DNA of 64,000 nucleotides from Pythium myriotylum (Eukaryota; Oomycota; Peronosporomycetes; Pythiales; Pythiaceae): NCBI GenBank assembly GCA_023091665.1, contig JALJCQ010000011.1, positions 2,542,001 to 2,606,000 of the forward strand, read 5' to 3'. Shown piece by piece: positions 62,250 to 64,000 of this stretch (position 1 is its first letter; each line of letters starts with the position of its first letter). The notes under the pieces were generated by a model. It saw only the letters and a program-made list of their open reading frames with translations, ran no database searches and was not told where the DNA came from. The position numbers and the translations under genes were made by a program.

Positions 62250-64000
62250 TTAGACCAACGACCGGGTTGGTTCACAAGCTCGCATATTATCAGATTGAGA
62301 GAGCAGTGACTCTTCCACGACACAATCGAAGCTCTCCGCTTGAGAGATATGTCTTGCGAGGTCCACTTTGTCTCCTTTTAGCGCCCCATAATTGATGTAG
62401 ATGAAGACTAAAAGCTCGACCTTGCCAACCGAAAGCCGATTGCGTTTCTTGGTATGGATATGGTTGTAAATGCTCCAGGCTCGTTCACTGGCAGCTGACG
62501 AAGTCGGTAGTGCAAACACCACATCGGCGATCTTGCCAAGTTTGGGGAATTCCCTGCGAACTGACTTCCAATAGCTCCGGGGACTGGTTTTTTGGAGCCC
62601 TGATTCTTCAGATTTGACTTCAGCGAATTCAAAGAGCTGGGATTTCAAGTCTTCCACTTCCGAAGGCATAATCAGTCCTTTATCGAGTGCAAACTGGACC
62701 GCCGCAGCACGTGTCTTTCGCTCGTCTCCTGGCTCAAAGTCTTCAAGGTTAGTTCTTGGGTCCAAGAAAAACGCAATCGCCATTGCGTTCGTGTGGACGT
62801 AAGCCCATCGGTGCCGTATTTTCTCGCGAAAAAACCTTTCGAGGACACCAGGGATTATTGGCGTCGCTCGTTGATACCCTTTGGAATAGACAGACTCAGG
62901 TGGCTCGACTTCTTCAGTGGATTCTGCTCCAGCGACGTTGGCATCACTGCTTTGGGCCACGGCATTCGCGACTTCACCTCGTCTTGGCTGATAGGCTTCA
63001 TGGTGCAGCAGACTACGAAACCACTTGTACACACCTGACGCATACTCTAAGTCGGACTCCAGTTTCCCGAGAGCACTTCGTATTGGCCTGATCAATAAAA
63101 CAACTGCGCGAAGATTCTCCCAGAAACCCCCATCTTCTACAAGTGCAGTCATGTAGGCGAGCTTCTCGCGAGATTGTACTTTCCGTGTGTACCTTTTACG
63201 GAGATTAACGTAGTGTGGGGCTGTCAGCAGCTCAAACAGTGCTTCACGATTGGCAAGTACATTTTCCAAACAGTTGAATACCGAGTACCATCGAGTTGGA
63301 ACAGGGAGCGTAAGGCCGCTTCTCTTCTCACCGTTAGCACGAATAGTCTCGAGATTTTCGCGGAAAGTATCGAGAAGGCCGACGTGGTCGTGCACGAACC
63401 GAGACAGCTCGACGCAATTCAACTGAACTTTCTTGAGCACTTCATGAGCAAAGAGGTTCTGCATGAGCAGGTTCAGCACATGCGCGGCACAGCCGCCGCC
63501 CACGATAGCGAGATGAGATAGTTTGCCCCACATACTCGTCATATTGGCAGCATTGTCGGGACGATGCCGACCACACGAGCTGAAGTCTCGCTTTGGATTT
63601 CTTGAATCACTTTCTCCACTTGAGCAGCTATATTTTTCTGCGGTATGCGCCGCCGAACCAGAAGCCCATGATGACCAGAACAACGACGGCATTTCAGGAG
63701 CGACGACCATGAAGTTGACGATCTTGGACCCATTAGGATCCGTCCAACCGTCCGTCACAATTGAAACAAACTGTTGCTCGTTGAATTTTGCGACGACGCG
63801 TTGGCGCATGTTGCTGGCGACGTCGCACAGCACTGCCTCGGTGAGGTATTGGCGGGGTGGTGGTTTAATTCCAGGGGCTAATATCTGGATAAACTCTTTA
63901 AACACGGTTGCGTCAAGAATTGAGAATGGTAGTGCACACACGACGACGAGTTCAACGAGCAGCAAATTAAATGTTGCCTGGTCGATGGGGCAAGCAGTTG
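62250..64000 (-). pseudogene. hAT-superfamily transposase (DUF659 / dimerisation domain), frameshifted, truncated by window edge
   Basis: The frame is open from the right edge to 62250 (more than 580 codons). IVTDGWTDPNGSKIVNFMVV and DNAANMTSMWGKL are the DUF659/RNase H-like core. LPTSSAASERAWSIYNHIHT with RNRLSVGKVELLVFI is the hAT C-terminal dimerisation region. Between about 63640 and 63550 the frame is wrong: an insertion in an A-run and a later one-base loss compensate, so the ORF stays open while about 30 conserved residues (readable in the neighbouring frame as NIAAQVEKVIQEIQSETSAR) are scrambled. No terminal inverted repeats were found inside the window. Confidence 0.85.

Noticed and set aside
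1..64000. CRISPR arrays, tRNA or rRNA genes
   Set aside because: No regularly spaced direct repeats with unique spacers, no cloverleaf and no rRNA-like block were seen; the gene content is eukaryotic.

Overview
The window looks like nuclear DNA of an oomycete, most likely a Peronosporales plant pathogen such as Phytophthora. The reasons are GC-rich, tightly packed genes with 55-90 nt GT-AG introns, a Crinkler (CRN) gene, an oomycete-style initiator upstream of a secreted protein gene, and a chromodomain Ty3/gypsy element with a second RNase H. Genus and species are inference; there is no rRNA or tRNA gene to anchor them.

Bases 1-23,761 are an ordinary gene-rich block. In order: a copper-type P1B ATPase running off the left edge (-), a secreted EGF-like cysteine-rich protein (+), a mitochondrial RbfA-like factor (-, four exons), a second copper P1B ATPase with seven HMA-like repeats (+), an RluA-type pseudouridine synthase (+, six exons), an EFHC-type DM10/EF-hand ciliary protein (-), NOP56 (-, with the start codon alone in its first exon), a secreted tyrosinase (+), an FHA protein with an adaptin-appendage-like tail (-, seven exons) and a PSMD5-like proteasome chaperone (-). 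The right end (62,250-64,000) is a damaged hAT transposase.

Between them lies a 37.7 kb three-level nest, and every level can be read to the base. A Ty1/copia element (23,932-61,597; 5-bp TSD GGGCT) entered a host locus. A Ty3/gypsy element (24,365-56,861; 1,063-bp LTRs; 4-bp TSD CGAG) then entered the copia RNase H region. A Maverick/Polinton (25,704-44,862; 220-bp TIRs; 6-bp TSD GCGATG) then entered the gypsy element, exactly at the start codon of a long antisense ORF lying between gypsy pol and its 3' LTR.

The Maverick is AT-rich and carries a virus-like gene set: protein-primed-type DNA polymerase B with an embedded HNH motif, chromodomain integrase, A32-like packaging ATPase, adenovirus-type protease, major and minor capsid proteins, and a fibre with a peptidase S74 chaperone tail. 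It also carries a complete, GC-rich CRN gene with an NTPase and a nuclease-like C-terminus. PolB, the fibre, one large late gene and an ExoX-like gene have frameshifts or stops, whereas the capsid genes, ATPase, protease, integrase and CRN are open. Arrays of compact perfect hairpins sit at several of its gene ends.

The strongest candidates for something new are the CRN carried inside a capsid-encoding Maverick, the hairpin arrays, and the spliced antisense gene of the gypsy element.
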